This document shows, piece after piece, positions 8,809 through 18,890 of a stretch of DNA of 64,000 bases (position 1 is its first letter; every line of letters starts with the position of its first letter). The position numbers and the translations under genes are program-made. The notes under the pieces were generated by a model that was not told the DNA's origin, did not search any database, and was given only the letters and a program-made list of their open reading frames with translations. The stretch is from BACL21 sp038141525. Lineage in GTDB: Bacteria > Bacteroidota > Bacteroidia > Flavobacteriales > Flavobacteriaceae. The DNA lies in the NCBI GenBank assembly GCA_038141525.1, contig JAYQIF010000002.1, forward strand, positions 248,001 through 312,000, written 5' to 3'.

Positions 8809-8849
8809 AGTTAAATGAATGCCTGATGAGTTAACAAAGGGAGCAAAAT

Positions 8850-9308
8850 CTAGGCTGAGGTAGCCTCGGTGGTCTCTGAATTTTTGACGCGGTGCTGTCG
8901 GTCAAACAAACTGCTTTTATTGGACACAGGGGATTTTGTGCTCGACGTTTGTCCATCCTGCATACTGCAGGTCCCATTAAATATAGCGCCTGGCTCAACA
9001 GAGAGTTTACCCACAACAACTTGCCCCTGAATTCGCGCTGAAGATTTTAACGTAAGTGTCCCACTCACATGCAGCTCTCCTTCAAATCGGCCTTCCAGGT
9101 CTGCGTCACCGCAAACGAGTTTGCCCTTGATTAAACCTGATTTTCCAAGAACCACTTTGGAGGGTTTTTCTATAGTCCCCTCGATGGTTCCATCAATACG
9201 AAAAAACCCTGTAGAGGTGATGTCCCCTGTAAGCTTTGTTCCTTCGTTTATTCTGTTTTGACTGACTGAAGGTTCCATAAATTGTTTTTGTTTTTTGTCG
9301 CTAAACAT
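8850..9308 (-). CDS. Bactofilin (polymer-forming cytoskeletal protein)
   Basis: 152 residues. The central beta-helix repeats (INEGTKLTGDITSTGFFRIDG, then G-x-I-x-G-xx-V repeats such as GLIKGKLVCGDADLEGRFEG) are characteristic of bactofilins, flanked by short disordered tails. Bactofilins polymerise without nucleotides into membrane-associated filaments that organise cell-wall enzymes or motility machinery. It sits 11 bases after sprE and before atpZ, apparently in one transcript, which places a cytoskeletal protein between a gliding/T9SS protein and the ATP synthase. Confidence 0.93.
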   Translation of the reverse strand: MFSDKKQKQFMEPSVSQNRINEGTKLTGDITSTGFFRIDGTIEGTIEKPSKVVLGKSGLIKGKLVCGDADLEGRFEGELHVSGTLTLKSSARIQGQVVVGKLSVEPGAIFNGTCSMQDGQTSSTKSPVSNKSSLFDRQHRVKNSETTEATSA

Positions 9309-9319
9309 ACCTGTCCACT

Positions 9320-11877
9320 TTACTGTCCTGAGGGGTTAGCCTCAACACTCTGAAGGTCAAGATAATCAATTAAATTTTTATGCCATTGAACCACGCGATA
9401 ATTTTCGCTGGAAATCACAAAATAGGGACGATCGACACCGTAAGATTGATCCGCAGCTAAAGTTTCGGCAAAACCTTTCGCGCCTAAAGGAGACTTTAAT
9501 CCGTGAATCACGACAAATTGCTCTTGCGGAGAATAGTAGTCTTGACTGGCTTGCAATTGCTCTTTTGGGAAATTGGCCAGAGCCGCTTTGGTGGTTTCTA
9601 AATAGAGCTCTGCCTCCTGAACTTGTGCCCTATCAAATCGGTAAACGATCTTGTATTGATCTCCCTGAGCTTTGAATTCTGTAGAAGACATCGATGGCAA
9701 TACTCTGCCATAAATGTCTTGTGCCTGTTTGCCTTCATCAGATTGTGGATAGGTCAAGGCGACAAAATTAACGGCGTTTTTATAAGACTCGAAGCCTTCG
9801 ACATACATTAGCGCCGTAGCTTTTAACAACTCAAACTTGGGGAGGATGTCATTTCCTGTATATAGGTTGATGTACTCATCACAAAGCCTCAGCACCTGTT
9901 GATAGTCGCCTTCTTCAAATAGTTTGTACAGGGCTTTGTATTTGAACTCAGGGCTCGAAGCGTCGTTGGCAAGTTGAGCACGTGGATTTCTCAAAATCTC
10001 GGCATAACGCGACTCGGGATGGTTATTGATAATGTCCATTTTCCAAGACTCCGCCGCCTGCTTATCGTTCAGCACCTCGTATATTTTGTACAAATAATAT
10101 TTGGACGGCAAAATCAATCGCTCTTGTGGCTGGTAGGTCAACAATTTTTCGAGTTTATCGACTGCTCGACGGTACTCCCTAAACTTTTCTTTATAGACAA
10201 GACCTAGCTGGTAATAGGCGAAGTTCCTGGTGCGTTTTAGAGAATCGATCACCAAGGAATCTGACGGGATGCGGCCGATGTAGGTATTTGGGTCCATAAT
10301 GGTCCGGCGCTCAATGGGCACACCTTCCTCTTCTGCCGCGATTTCATCTGCACCAGGGGTAATGGTTCCCTTGGAAGCGTTGCGCCAATTGTCTTCAAGG
10401 CCTCGTTTGCCCCAAATGCTTCTGAATTCTTGTTTTCCATAAGCCACCGTAGTGCTGTTGTAAAAATAAAATGTTGCGCCACTGGTATTCTTACTGGCCT
10501 TCTTGGTGTAAAACTCATTGTTCTGCGCTTTCTTTTCGCGCTTGGCCGCCGCAATAGAATCTTCTTTCGCGGCCGCGACTAATTTTTCGGTGTAAGCTTT
10601 AAAGTAAGCCAACTGCTCCTCTGGACTCATCGCAACAAGACTAAGAATAGAGTCGTTGACTGTAGCGATCCGTTCGTATTTGATGACATCAGCGAGGTTT
10701 TCTCTTCTCTTTTTCATGCGCCGCCAAGTACGTGAGTTTTCCTCTAAAAAAGTCAAGGTGCTGTCGTAGTACTTACCCGCTTTTTGATACTCTGCCAGGT
10801 CAAAGTTAATGTCGGCTAAAGTGCTGTAATTTGTCGCTTGGAGTTGTCTGTCTTCGTTGTAAAACTCTATGGACTTATTGTAGTAAGCCACGGCCGTATC
10901 AATGTTGTTCATGATGCGGTAGACATTGCCTGTCTGATGAAAAATGGCATCGCGGAAGGGTCTGTTTTCTCTATCCTGGCCTAAATCCCAAAGCAGTTGT
11001 TTCAGGGCCACAGTATCGCCTGAAGCAAAGTTAAAATTTTTGACCTGCTCCAAAAATGAGCGCACATAATACGAGCGTGAGGTATTGCGCTTAAGGTCAA
11101 TCACTTTTTGAAAAGCCAGGTTTGCACTATCGGGCTGCTCTAGTCGGCTTTGGATTTGTCCCTCAATAAATCTGTAACGCCCTTGTAACTCTTTGTCTTT
11201 GATCATGCTTGCGGCCATTTGGATCATAGGCAAAGCCGCAGGCAGGGTGTCTAGGTTGATATACGCCTGTGCCATTATGGCCGCAGCGTCCGCCTTATCT
11301 TGGTCCGTAAGGCCTTCTTTACCAAAGAGCTCCACAAGCTCTTTAATGGCGATTTCTTCATTGCCCAGCTGGATATTGCATTTGGCCTTCCACATTCGGG
11401 CTTCGTTAATGCTGTTGGAACTAGGATATCGATTCAGGATAAAATTAAATGCGTCGATGGCGGGAATGAATCGTTGGCCAAAATAACGCGCCTTTCCCAA
11501 CAGCATATAGGCCTCATCAATCTGAGGGTTGTATTCTTTTCCGTTGAGGTAAATAGAATGTTTTTGAATCGCCTTGGCGGCCTTATCTTCAGCGCGATTA
11601 AAATTTGGATTGCCCTTTTCTCCTGGCTTTATGATTGCTTCTTTAATTTCGAAACGCTCCACGGGTAAGACCTCCCAAAAGTTATCGCGATAAGTCGTAG
11701 CGAGCTCCTCATTGCCATCAATAAAAGCTTCCCCTCCGTTGTAGAGCGCATTAAACTCGGCAGTAACGGCATGAAAATTTCGCGTGACAAAAGTGTCTTT
11801 TTTCTCGAACACGAGCCGAGTACTAAAAGCGCCAAACCAAACAAAATGAGCGATAGATGTCGTTTCACTAGATACAT
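9320..11877 (-). pseudogene. sprE: Gliding motility / type IX secretion lipoprotein SprE (PorW), frameshifted at codon ~26
   Basis: An N-terminal piece starts at 11877 (MYLVKRHLSLILFGLALLVL, then GSCSRKK) with a clear signal peptide and lipobox LGSC. It then leaves the frame of the main 800-residue TPR protein (RNFHAVTAEFNALYNGGEAF onward). The break is at six A on the minus strand (11798-11803); seven would give SRKKDTFVTRNFHAV in a single frame. The body has many TPR repeats and a C-terminal domain (YFVISSENYRVVQWHKNLIDYL) typical of SprE/PorW, an outer-membrane-associated lipoprotein needed for T9SS secretion and gliding. As read, the signal peptide is detached. It could be a sequencing error, a phase-variable switch or a real mutation. 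Confidence 0.88.
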
Positions 11878-12009
11878 GATTATAAAGAAGCTAACTCTAA
11901 ATTCAAGCCTTTATTATTAGGTTGTAACCAAAGGTGGGTAAAAATACCATTTTTTTGACAAGTGCCTGTTTTAAGGCGTAAAAATAGGGGATTATCCCGC
12001 TTTTTGAAG

Positions 12010-12039
12010 CTGAATTAACTCTGCGAATTTGTATTTTTG
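12010..12039 (+). promoter_or_regulatory. Candidate promoter of the ferredoxin-type oxidoreductase
   Basis: TATTTTTG at 12032-12039 matches the TAnnTTTG -7 consensus exactly, and CTG stands 19 bases upstream in place of the -33 TTG. The start codon is 15 bases downstream, implying a short leader. It lies in the 176-base divergent gap between this gene and sprE; no equally good match was seen for sprE. Confidence 0.5.
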
Positions 12040-12053
12040 AAAAAAAATTGTTC

Positions 12054-13100
12054 ATGACGCATGCAGTAACTTTGACCGTTTCTCAAAAACGGCAATTAAC
12101 TCCGAGCGCTGTAGAATTGAGTTTTACAGTTCCAGAAGATATTCAAAAGAACTTCGCCTTTAAAGCAGGTCAATACTTAACCTTGTCCCAAGAAATCGAC
12201 GGCGCTGAAGTTCGCCGCTCGTATTCGCTTTGTTCAGCCCCACACCAGAACACCTGGAGGGTAGGGATTAAAAAAGTAGACCAGGGACTCTTTTCAACTT
12301 GGGCACACGATCAATTACAAGAAGGGCATTCTTTAAACGTCTTCGCCCCTGAGGGTAATTTCACCATAAATCCTGATGAAGCGGATAACCAACATTACCT
12401 AGCCTTTGCTGCAGGTAGTGGTATCACCCCGATTATGAGCATGATCCAAGAGGTCATGGCGCAGGGCCCAAAGGCAAAATTTACACTAGTTTACGGCAAT
12501 CAATCTCCTGAGCAGGCCATGTTTCTGTCTGAACTTCAGCGCTTGAAACAAGCCCACCCTGATCGTTTTGAAATGATTCTGTTTTACTCACGCGCCTCAG
12601 TCCCAGAAACGCATTTTGGACGGATTGAATCGAGCACGGTAAAACACTTATTCCAAAAGGAACTTGCAGGAATCTCTTTTGATCAATTCCTGCTTTGCGG
12701 ACCAGAGCAAATGATTCATACCCTAAAGGAAATTCTGCCCGAGCTAGGCGCTTCTCCCGAAAACATCCACGATGAGCTATTTTTTAGCAGCACTGAAGCC
12801 ACTGTTGCCGTAAAAGAAGGGCAATGTGCTCTTACCGTGGTACTTGATGGGGAGACTACGGTCCTGCATGTTGATAAAAACACCCCGGTACTTGACGCGG
12901 CGCTGGATAATGACTTGGATCCGCCTTATTCATGCCAAGGAGGTATTTGTAGTTCCTGTATTGCTCGAGTTACCCAGGGGCAGGCCCAGATGATTAAAAA
13001 TCAAATTCTAACCGATAGTGAGGTAGCCGAAGGACTTGTACTCACTTGTCAAACACTGGCACAAAGCGACCAGCTCACTGTAGATTACGACGAAGCTTAA
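12054..13100 (+). CDS. FAD- and 2Fe-2S-dependent oxidoreductase (PaaE/ferredoxin-NADP reductase type)
   Basis: 348 residues from ATG at 12054; a TTG two codons upstream is less likely. Three modules are in order: an FAD-binding barrel with RRSYSLCSAP (residues ~55-65), an NAD(P)-binding domain with AAGSGITPIMSM (~120), and a C-terminal plant-type 2Fe-2S ferredoxin with CQGGICSSC and a distal LTCQ providing the four cysteines. This layout transfers electrons from NAD(P)H to a partner oxygenase or desaturase, as PaaE does for phenylacetyl-CoA epoxidase. No paaABCD genes are nearby, so the partner is unknown; the alkB-like hydroxylase at 53 kb is only a speculative candidate. Confidence 0.9.
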   Translation: MTHAVTLTVSQKRQLTPSAVELSFTVPEDIQKNFAFKAGQYLTLSQEIDGAEVRRSYSLCSAPHQNTWRVGIKKVDQGLFSTWAHDQLQEGHSLNVFAPEGNFTINPDEADNQHYLAFAAGSGITPIMSMIQEVMAQGPKAKFTLVYGNQSPEQAMFLSELQRLKQAHPDRFEMILFYSRASVPETHFGRIESSTVKHLFQKELAGISFDQFLLCGPEQMIHTLKEILPELGASPENIHDELFFSSTEATVAVKEGQCALTVVLDGETTVLHVDKNTPVLDAALDNDLDPPYSCQGGICSSCIARVTQGQAQMIKNQILTDSEVAEGLVLTCQTLAQSDQLTVDYDEA

Positions 13101-14170
13101 CCCAAAAATTCCTCGACTTTCGCGCTGATCTGGGCCACAGAAATACTGCGCATAAGATCGCTATATCCTTGTGGTAATTTATTGCCGTATACTGATGTAG
13201 GTAATTCTGGATATTGCTGGCGATTTGCGTAGAGTTGTCGCTCTTTTTCTTGCCCAAAAGGCATAAAGCCAAGACTTGGATGCGTCGCGCCCCAAAGGGT
13301 AATCACCGGCACACCATAGTTTGCGGCCAAATGGCCATTGCCACTGTCCATGGCAATCATTAAGTTTAAAGTACTGATGATCTCCAATTCTTGAGCAAAA
13401 GTTCTTTGCCCCGCAATCACTGTAGCGTTCTTAATGTCCTGGGCCATATTTGACAGTTCCGCGGCCTCCTGACCTGGCCCGCCAAACAAAAGAACTTGAT
13501 AGCCTTTTTGGGTCAACTCAAGGCAGAGCTCTTTGGCAAGGTCCAAAGGATAGGTTTTTCCAGGATAAGCCGCAAATGGCGCAAACCCGATAAGGGGGCG
13601 CTGGTCGTTGATGAGCGAATTCTCAAGCCCCCTCTCGTCGTTATTTTGGTCCGAAGGCTTGCCTTGAGATGTTGCATCAAGGGTGTTCGTGAACACGGCT
13701 TCCTGTTCTAAGTTAACTTTTAGTCCGAGGGCTCTAAAACCATCTGCATAACGCTCATGGGTGCTCTTGAGCCAAGGAGCACCAGGGTCAAACTCCTTTA
13801 CGCGCTGTTTTTTTTGAGCTCTACCTTTATCAAATTTGTGCACAGACAGGCCTAATAGCCGAAGATACCTTCGGATAATTTTAGTGCGCAACACGTCGTG
13901 CAGGTCTAAAAAATAATCTGGGCCAAGACTCTTTATTTCACGGGCCAACTGCCAAAGTCCCCACAGACCGCGATAATCATTTTTTAAATCGACTGTCTTA
14001 AGACAAAGTCCCTCGATCGAAGAAAAAATTGGCGCAAATTGAGGGCGCGTGATCAAGGTAACCTCATGATCATTTTGCGCCAAAACAGCGCGCAAAACAG
14101 GAAACAACATAGCCACATCACCCATGGCAGAAAATCGCACTACAGCAATATGTCGTGGAGGGCGGCTCAC
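13097..14170 (-). CDS. Glycosyltransferase family 9 (heptosyltransferase-like)
   Basis: 357 residues. The N-terminal half begins IAVVRFSAMGDVAMLFPVLR, and the C-terminal half has GFAPFAAYPGKTYP and AMDSGNGHLAANYGVPVITLWGATHP with the nucleotide-sugar binding D/G-N-G-H pattern of GT9. Such enzymes add heptose or similar sugars to the lipid A-core. Its 3' end overlaps that of the convergent oxidoreductase by 4 bases. It lies 3 bases after the DUF4254 gene, a pairing that suggests a joint function in lipopolysaccharide core assembly. Confidence 0.9.
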   Translation of the reverse strand: MSRPPRHIAVVRFSAMGDVAMLFPVLRAVLAQNDHEVTLITRPQFAPIFSSIEGLCLKTVDLKNDYRGLWGLWQLAREIKSLGPDYFLDLHDVLRTKIIRRYLRLLGLSVHKFDKGRAQKKQRVKEFDPGAPWLKSTHERYADGFRALGLKVNLEQEAVFTNTLDATSQGKPSDQNNDERGLENSLINDQRPLIGFAPFAAYPGKTYPLDLAKELCLELTQKGYQVLLFGGPGQEAAELSNMAQDIKNATVIAGQRTFAQELEIISTLNLMIAMDSGNGHLAANYGVPVITLWGATHPSLGFMPFGQEKERQLYANRQQYPELPTSVYGNKLPQGYSDLMRSISVAQISAKVEEFLG

Positions 14171-14173
14171 GAT

Positions 14174-14782
14174 TTATTTTTGACTGCGCAGTACTGGGTT
14201 GAGCTCGTCGTCGTTGTACATTTTCATTTGCTTATACACCTTCATGTATTTATCGCCAGAGGCAATATCCTGAAGCAATTGCTCAATGGCCGTACTCAAA
14301 TCATGGCGCTGTTCCAGCAGCACATCGAGCTTAGATTGACATGCCGCTCTATGGGCTTCACTGGCGTCTGTGCGCTCAGCCTCCTGGCGCATGTGATAAA
14401 TTTTCAGCGCCAAAATCGACAGGCGATCTACCCCCCAAGCAGGACTTTCAGTATTGATGGTTGCCGAGTTTTTTGGAGTAACATCCTTGTATTGATCTAA
14501 AAAATAGCTGTCGATATACTCCACCATATCGGTGCGGTCCTGATTCGAAGCGTCGATTTGCCGTTTCAGGGTCAGGGCGGCTACGGGGTCGATTTGTGGA
14601 TCCCTAATGATATCCTCGTAATGCCACTGCACGGTATCAATCCAACATTTACGATACAAAAGATGGTTCAACACCTCTGTTTTGGCGTCAAAGGGGTTTT
14701 CAAATGATTGATAAGGATCATCCGCGATGTGATAATGGGTGATGACTTGCTCAAAAACTTCTAGGGCATTCTTTGTAAACAT
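14174..14782 (-). CDS. DUF4254 protein
   Basis: 202 residues, all-helical and soluble, starting MFTKNALEVFEQVITHYHIA, with conserved-looking HYRKCWIDTVQWHYEDIIRDP and WGVDRLSILALKIYHMRQEA segments that I associate with DUF4254. The family is often found beside GT9 glycosyltransferases. No catalytic motif is evident and the function is unknown. Confidence 0.8.
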   Translation of the reverse strand: MFTKNALEVFEQVITHYHIADDPYQSFENPFDAKTEVLNHLLYRKCWIDTVQWHYEDIIRDPQIDPVAALTLKRQIDASNQDRTDMVEYIDSYFLDQYKDVTPKNSATINTESPAWGVDRLSILALKIYHMRQEAERTDASEAHRAACQSKLDVLLEQRHDLSTAIEQLLQDIASGDKYMKVYKQMKMYNDDELNPVLRSQK

Positions 14783-14808
14783 ATACGCAACTTTGCCACA
14801 AAGATACT

Positions 14809-15750
14809 TTATTTTAAAAGGAGTTGCGTCAATGGAAAGACTAGTGGTAAAAATGCCAAAACCTCACGCAGCAAACTTGGCTGTCGTAATTCTAAAATAT
14901 TGGTATAAAGTATTGCGGTCAACGGCAGAATCAACCAAATAAACACCTCTTGTTTTTGATCGGCCGAGACTCCCGCAATAACCAAAGTCATGATCAACAC
15001 CCGCCAAATCCACTGAAAATGCCCTTGCCGGATGCTCGTGCCTTCTTTAAAAGACAACGGCAAGCGTATCACAGTGGCCAAGAGTAACAAAACCCCAGAA
15101 CCCAAAGCCAATTGCAACCAAAGTGCTTTTGGCCAAGACCAGTAAATGGGGGCAAATTCAAAAGACAATAATGGTAACGCGCCGCCATACGGGCCGCCCA
15201 AACTCGGGAAAATCACCAGAGACCCAGCGTAAATCAACCATAAACAAAGACCGGAAAAAAGCGGGATAACATAATAGCGCCATGAGCCTTGATTGAGCTG
15301 TGCAATGGCCATGTAAAGCGGCAGTAACAGACACAAAAACCATGGGTATATGGTCGAGACGAGAATGATCCACAAGGCCGCATCAAATATCTTCTTCTCT
15401 GAGTTGTGTTCGTTAGCCAAACTAATTATACGACGCATGGCCAACAACGACAACACCAAAAAGACAGATTGCAACAGGTTTCCTAAATCAATTGCGGCCG
15501 TAATCCCGCAAAAAAACCACCACAGGGCATAAGTGTTTTGCTGGGTTAATTTGTTTTTACGGATCACAAAGTCCAGAAGTAAAAGTGCCAAAATAAGGAG
15601 TGCTGACTGCCCTGAGAGTCTCAGAACTTGCCACAAGGAAGGACCTGCCGAGACCTCTACCCACCAGCGCAATGCCAAAACAACGGGAAGAGCCACCGCA
15701 AGCAGTATATAATTCGTGGTTTTAGAATTCCCAAAAAAGCTTGTCAACAT
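14809..15750 (-). CDS. DUF6427-like polytopic membrane protein
   Basis: 313 residues, almost entirely hydrophobic with about ten transmembrane segments, starting MLTSFFGNSKTTNYILLAVA. I recognise it as the flavobacterial DUF6427 family from its opening and from its divergent position to the DUF6341 gene; no function is known. It is 26 bases upstream of the DUF4254 gene on the same strand, so it may be co-transcribed with the GT9 pair. Confidence 0.75.
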   Translation of the reverse strand: MLTSFFGNSKTTNYILLAVALPVVLALRWWVEVSAGPSLWQVLRLSGQSALLILALLLLDFVIRKNKLTQQNTYALWWFFCGITAAIDLGNLLQSVFLVLSLLAMRRIISLANEHNSEKKIFDAALWIILVSTIYPWFLCLLLPLYMAIAQLNQGSWRYYVIPLFSGLCLWLIYAGSLVIFPSLGGPYGGALPLLSFEFAPIYWSWPKALWLQLALGSGVLLLLATVIRLPLSFKEGTSIRQGHFQWIWRVLIMTLVIAGVSADQKQEVFIWLILPLTAILYTNILELRQPSLLREVLAFLPLVFPLTQLLLK

Positions 15751-15790
15751 AAGCCCTATTCTCTATTTTTGTCGTCTAAATATAAGACTT

Positions 15791-16033
15791 ATGACTTGGA
15801 AAGGTTTTTTTGAAGGCATTGAATCTTTGGCTGAAGCTGTTTTATTCACTCCGCTTTATGCTATCCGCGAATACGAATTGAGCAATTGGTGGGGCGCAAA
15901 CTTCATGACTTGGATCTTTATTGGAGTCTTTTTTGCTGCCTTTTATTACTGGATGAAGCAATTGGCCCAGTTCAACGCCAGCGGAGAAGAAGACCGCAGT
16001 CAAACCTCACATTCTTATCTTGGGGATTCTTAG
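15791..16033 (+). CDS. DUF6341-like small membrane protein
   Basis: 80 residues from the ATG MTWKGFFEGIESLAEAVLFT; a longer in-frame start at 15716 overlaps the divergent gene and is rejected. One transmembrane helix (FMTWIFIGVFFAAFYYWMKQ) is followed by a charged tail. The sequence matches my memory of flavobacterial DUF6341. It is divergent from the DUF6427 gene with a 40-base gap and convergent with purD, overlapping its stop by 4 bases. Confidence 0.78.
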   Translation: MTWKGFFEGIESLAEAVLFTPLYAIREYELSNWWGANFMTWIFIGVFFAAFYYWMKQLAQFNASGEEDRSQTSHSYLGDS

Positions 16034-17301
16034 AGGTCAAAACCGATATCCTTGCGATAATACATCTTATCAAACGAGATTTTACTCAGTGTTTGGTAAG
16101 ATTTTTTTATAGCCTGTCGGAAATCCTCATCCAAAGAGGTCACTGCCAAAACACGTCCCCCGCTGGTCACAACATCCCCGGCATCAAGCGCAGTACCCGC
16201 GTGAAATACGACCCCTTGATCGACTTGGTCTAATCCAGAAATAGGCTTGCCTTTTTCATAAGCCTCTGGGTAGCCTCCTGAGACGGCCATAATCGTGGCT
16301 GCAGACTCAGAGGTAACTTCTAGATTAATCTGGTCGAGTGTTCCGCGTGATGTGGCCTCAAGCAATTCGAGCAAATCGGTTTGTAGGCGGGGCAGGACGA
16401 CTTCAGTTTCAGGGTCGCCCATACGGACGTTATACTCGATGACAAAAGGATCGTCCCCGACTTTAATGAGTCCAATGAAAATAAAACCTTGATAGACCAG
16501 ACCTTCTTTTTTGATTCCGTCCACCGTCGGTTTTACAATACGGGTCTCAATTTTTTCCATAAACTCCGGCGTAGCAAAAGGCACTGGAGACACGGCGCCC
16601 ATACCTCCGGTATTCAGACCCTGATCCCCCTCGCCAATACGCTTGTAATCTTTGGCCGTAGGGAGAACTTTATAATTTTTTCCGTCGGTCAGAACAAAAA
16701 CACTGAGTTCTATTCCGTCTAGGAATTCTTCGATGACCACTTTGGCGCTGGCTGCGCCAAATTTAGCATGCGCTAACATGGCCTCAAGCTCTGTTTTGGC
16801 CTGGTCTAAGTCCTGAAGAATCAATACACCTTTACCCGCCGCAAGTCCATCGGCTTTGAGCACATAAGGCGGGCTTAATGTCTCCAAAAACGCCTTGCCT
16901 TGGTCTAGCGTTTCAGCCGTAAAACTCGCATAAGCAGCTGTAGGAATACCGTGGGCCGACATAAATTCTTTGGCCCGTTCTTTACTGCCTTCAAGGGCCG
17001 CAGCTACCGCTGATGGCCCGATGATCATCACTTCTGAAAGCTCATCGTCGCTTTTGAAAAAATCGTAAATACCTTGAACTAGCGGGTCTTCAGGGCCCAC
17101 AACCACCATGTCGATATTATGGCTGATTACTGCAGTTTTAATGGCTTGAAAATCCGTAACCCCAATGGGCAGATTCGTAGCGATTTGCGCTGTGCCCGCA
17201 TTACCCGGAGCAACATAAAGTGCCCCACATTTTTTGCTTTTTGCGATTTGATGACTGAAGGTGTGCTCGCGTCCGCCTGAGCCCAGGACCAATATATTCA
17301 T
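16030..17301 (-). CDS. purD: Phosphoribosylamine-glycine ligase
   Basis: 423 residues, full length. It opens MNILVLGSGGREHTFSHQIA, the GARS N-domain signature. The ATP-grasp domain has KADGLAAGKGVLI, LNTGGMGAVSP and the metal-binding EYNVRMGDPETEVVLPRL. It catalyses the second step of purine synthesis: phosphoribosylamine + glycine + ATP to glycinamide ribonucleotide. It is a single gene with a 161-base gap to the divergent CapK-like gene. Confidence 0.97.
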   Translation of the reverse strand: MNILVLGSGGREHTFSHQIAKSKKCGALYVAPGNAGTAQIATNLPIGVTDFQAIKTAVISHNIDMVVVGPEDPLVQGIYDFFKSDDELSEVMIIGPSAVAAALEGSKERAKEFMSAHGIPTAAYASFTAETLDQGKAFLETLSPPYVLKADGLAAGKGVLILQDLDQAKTELEAMLAHAKFGAASAKVVIEEFLDGIELSVFVLTDGKNYKVLPTAKDYKRIGEGDQGLNTGGMGAVSPVPFATPEFMEKIETRIVKPTVDGIKKEGLVYQGFIFIGLIKVGDDPFVIEYNVRMGDPETEVVLPRLQTDLLELLEATSRGTLDQINLEVTSESAATIMAVSGGYPEAYEKGKPISGLDQVDQGVVFHAGTALDAGDVVTSGGRVLAVTSLDEDFRQAIKKSYQTLSKISFDKMYYRKDIGFDL

Positions 17302-17380
17302 TGTAATACTGCTTTTTTGGTGCCTGCTAAACAGGTTTGGACAAGCCCAAACGCGCGCGCAGCACCCCGTGTTGTTTTGA

Positions 17381-17388
17381 CAAAAATA
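17381..17388 (-). promoter_or_regulatory. Candidate -7 element for purD
   Basis: The minus strand reads TATTTTTG, an exact TAnnTTTG match, about 80 bases upstream of the purD start. No TTG is at the proper distance upstream. The leader would be long. I saw no purine riboswitch structure in it. Confidence 0.3.
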
Positions 17389-17463
17389 AAGGTTTCCCCT
17401 TAGAATCGACTGTTGTTCACAAGCGAAATTAAATGCTTATTTTGCAGGGACTAAAGCGTATTT

Positions 17464-18864
17464 ATGAGTTGGTTCGAAAGAACACTTCAGGCCAGTGGTT
17501 TCCCCATAAAAAAAGCGGAGGAAGATTACCTTCACTTAAAGGGTTTGTCCCCGTCTGATAAGCTCGATTGGATTAGGCAGCAGCGCAAAGCTATAGTACG
17601 GCACCATCTTGAAAACTCCCCTTTTTATCGTGAACTTGTTGCGGATCATCTACGCGGCAAATCTACTCAGAGGAGTGCTGATAAATCGGGTTCAGGGCTC
17701 ATCGATGCTCTGCTTGCTGAAGATCTTGAGATGCTTTGGGCCCAATTGCCAATCATGACCAAAAGCGACTTACAGCGCCCGCTTTCCGAGCGTTACGCCC
17801 AGGGATATGGCCCCCGAAACACGCACAAACACAAAACCTCTGGAAGCAGTGGCCACCCCTTTGTTTTTGTCAAAGATCGCTATGCTCATGCCTACAGTTG
17901 GGCAGAAATAAAACAGCTTTATCTAGGCAGGGACATTGAACTGGGCCATGATCTCGAGGCACGCTTTTACGGTATTCCACTCAAAGGTCTAGCGCGTCAC
18001 AAAGAGCGCCTCAAGGATAAGCTCGCCCACCGACAGCGCATGGTGATTTTTGATCTTTCGGACACTAAACTGCAGGTCATGGTGGAGCGCTTTAAAAAAC
18101 ACCCATTTGGCTACCTCAACGGTTATACCTCATCCATTGTGCGTTTGGGTCAATTTTTAACCCAAAAAGGGGTGGTGCTCAAAGACCTCTGCCCCACGCT
18201 TAAGGCCTGCATTGTCACTAGTGAAATGCTGTTTGAGGAGGATAAAATCATGCTCGAACAAGCATTAGGGGTTCCTGTGATTAACGAATATGGGGCGAGT
18301 GAACTCGGGGTAATCGCTATTGCAGACCCCTCCGGGGCCTTGGCGGTAAACGAGTGTTCGGTTTATCTGGAGCTGGTCGATGACCACGGAAATCCTGTGC
18401 CGCCTGGGCCACAAGGGCGCGTGATTTTAACCGCATTGCACAATAAAGCCCATGCCCTAATTCGCTATGAGATCGGAGATTTGGCCCAGTGGCACGAGGA
18501 ATCTGTCGCGCACGCTCCAAAGCTGGCTGGTCTGCTCGGGCGCACCAATGATATGGCTCATTTGCCCGGAGGCAAAAAAGTGCCAGGGCTCACCTTTTAT
18601 TATGTCACTAAGGCCGTGATCAGCGATCAAAGCCCGGTTTCGGAATTTGTAGTAGAACAACACGACATAGATCATTTTGTGATCCGCTATGTCAGCACTC
18701 GAGCGCTTAACACTGCAGAAACCAAAGCAATCACAAAGGCCCTTGAGGATTATGTGGGGGCAGGGCTCCACGTGAGTTTGGTTCATGAAGCTGTGCTGGA
18801 TCGCAGTAAGCGGGGCAAGCTCCGACAGTTTTCTAATCTCATGGACCAGGCTTCAGCTTCATAA
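17464..18864 (+). CDS. CapK-like adenylate-forming enzyme (phenylacetate-CoA ligase family)
   Basis: 466 residues. The adenylation motif KTSGSSGHPFVFVKDRYAHA and the later EYGASELGVIA and YEIGDLAQW belong to the ANL superfamily, in the branch that includes CapK proteins of capsule loci. Those proteins are thought to activate an acid for transfer to a polysaccharide or peptide; the substrate here is unknown. It stands at the distal edge of the polysaccharide locus, convergent with the last glycosyltransferase. The frame is intact, unlike many genes of the facing operon. Confidence 0.85.
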   Translation: MSWFERTLQASGFPIKKAEEDYLHLKGLSPSDKLDWIRQQRKAIVRHHLENSPFYRELVADHLRGKSTQRSADKSGSGLIDALLAEDLEMLWAQLPIMTKSDLQRPLSERYAQGYGPRNTHKHKTSGSSGHPFVFVKDRYAHAYSWAEIKQLYLGRDIELGHDLEARFYGIPLKGLARHKERLKDKLAHRQRMVIFDLSDTKLQVMVERFKKHPFGYLNGYTSSIVRLGQFLTQKGVVLKDLCPTLKACIVTSEMLFEEDKIMLEQALGVPVINEYGASELGVIAIADPSGALAVNECSVYLELVDDHGNPVPPGPQGRVILTALHNKAHALIRYEIGDLAQWHEESVAHAPKLAGLLGRTNDMAHLPGGKKVPGLTFYYVTKAVISDQSPVSEFVVEQHDIDHFVIRYVSTRALNTAETKAITKALEDYVGAGLHVSLVHEAVLDRSKRGKLRQFSNLMDQASAS

Positions 18865-18890
18865 GATGGTTGTAGGATTCTGATGTACTT

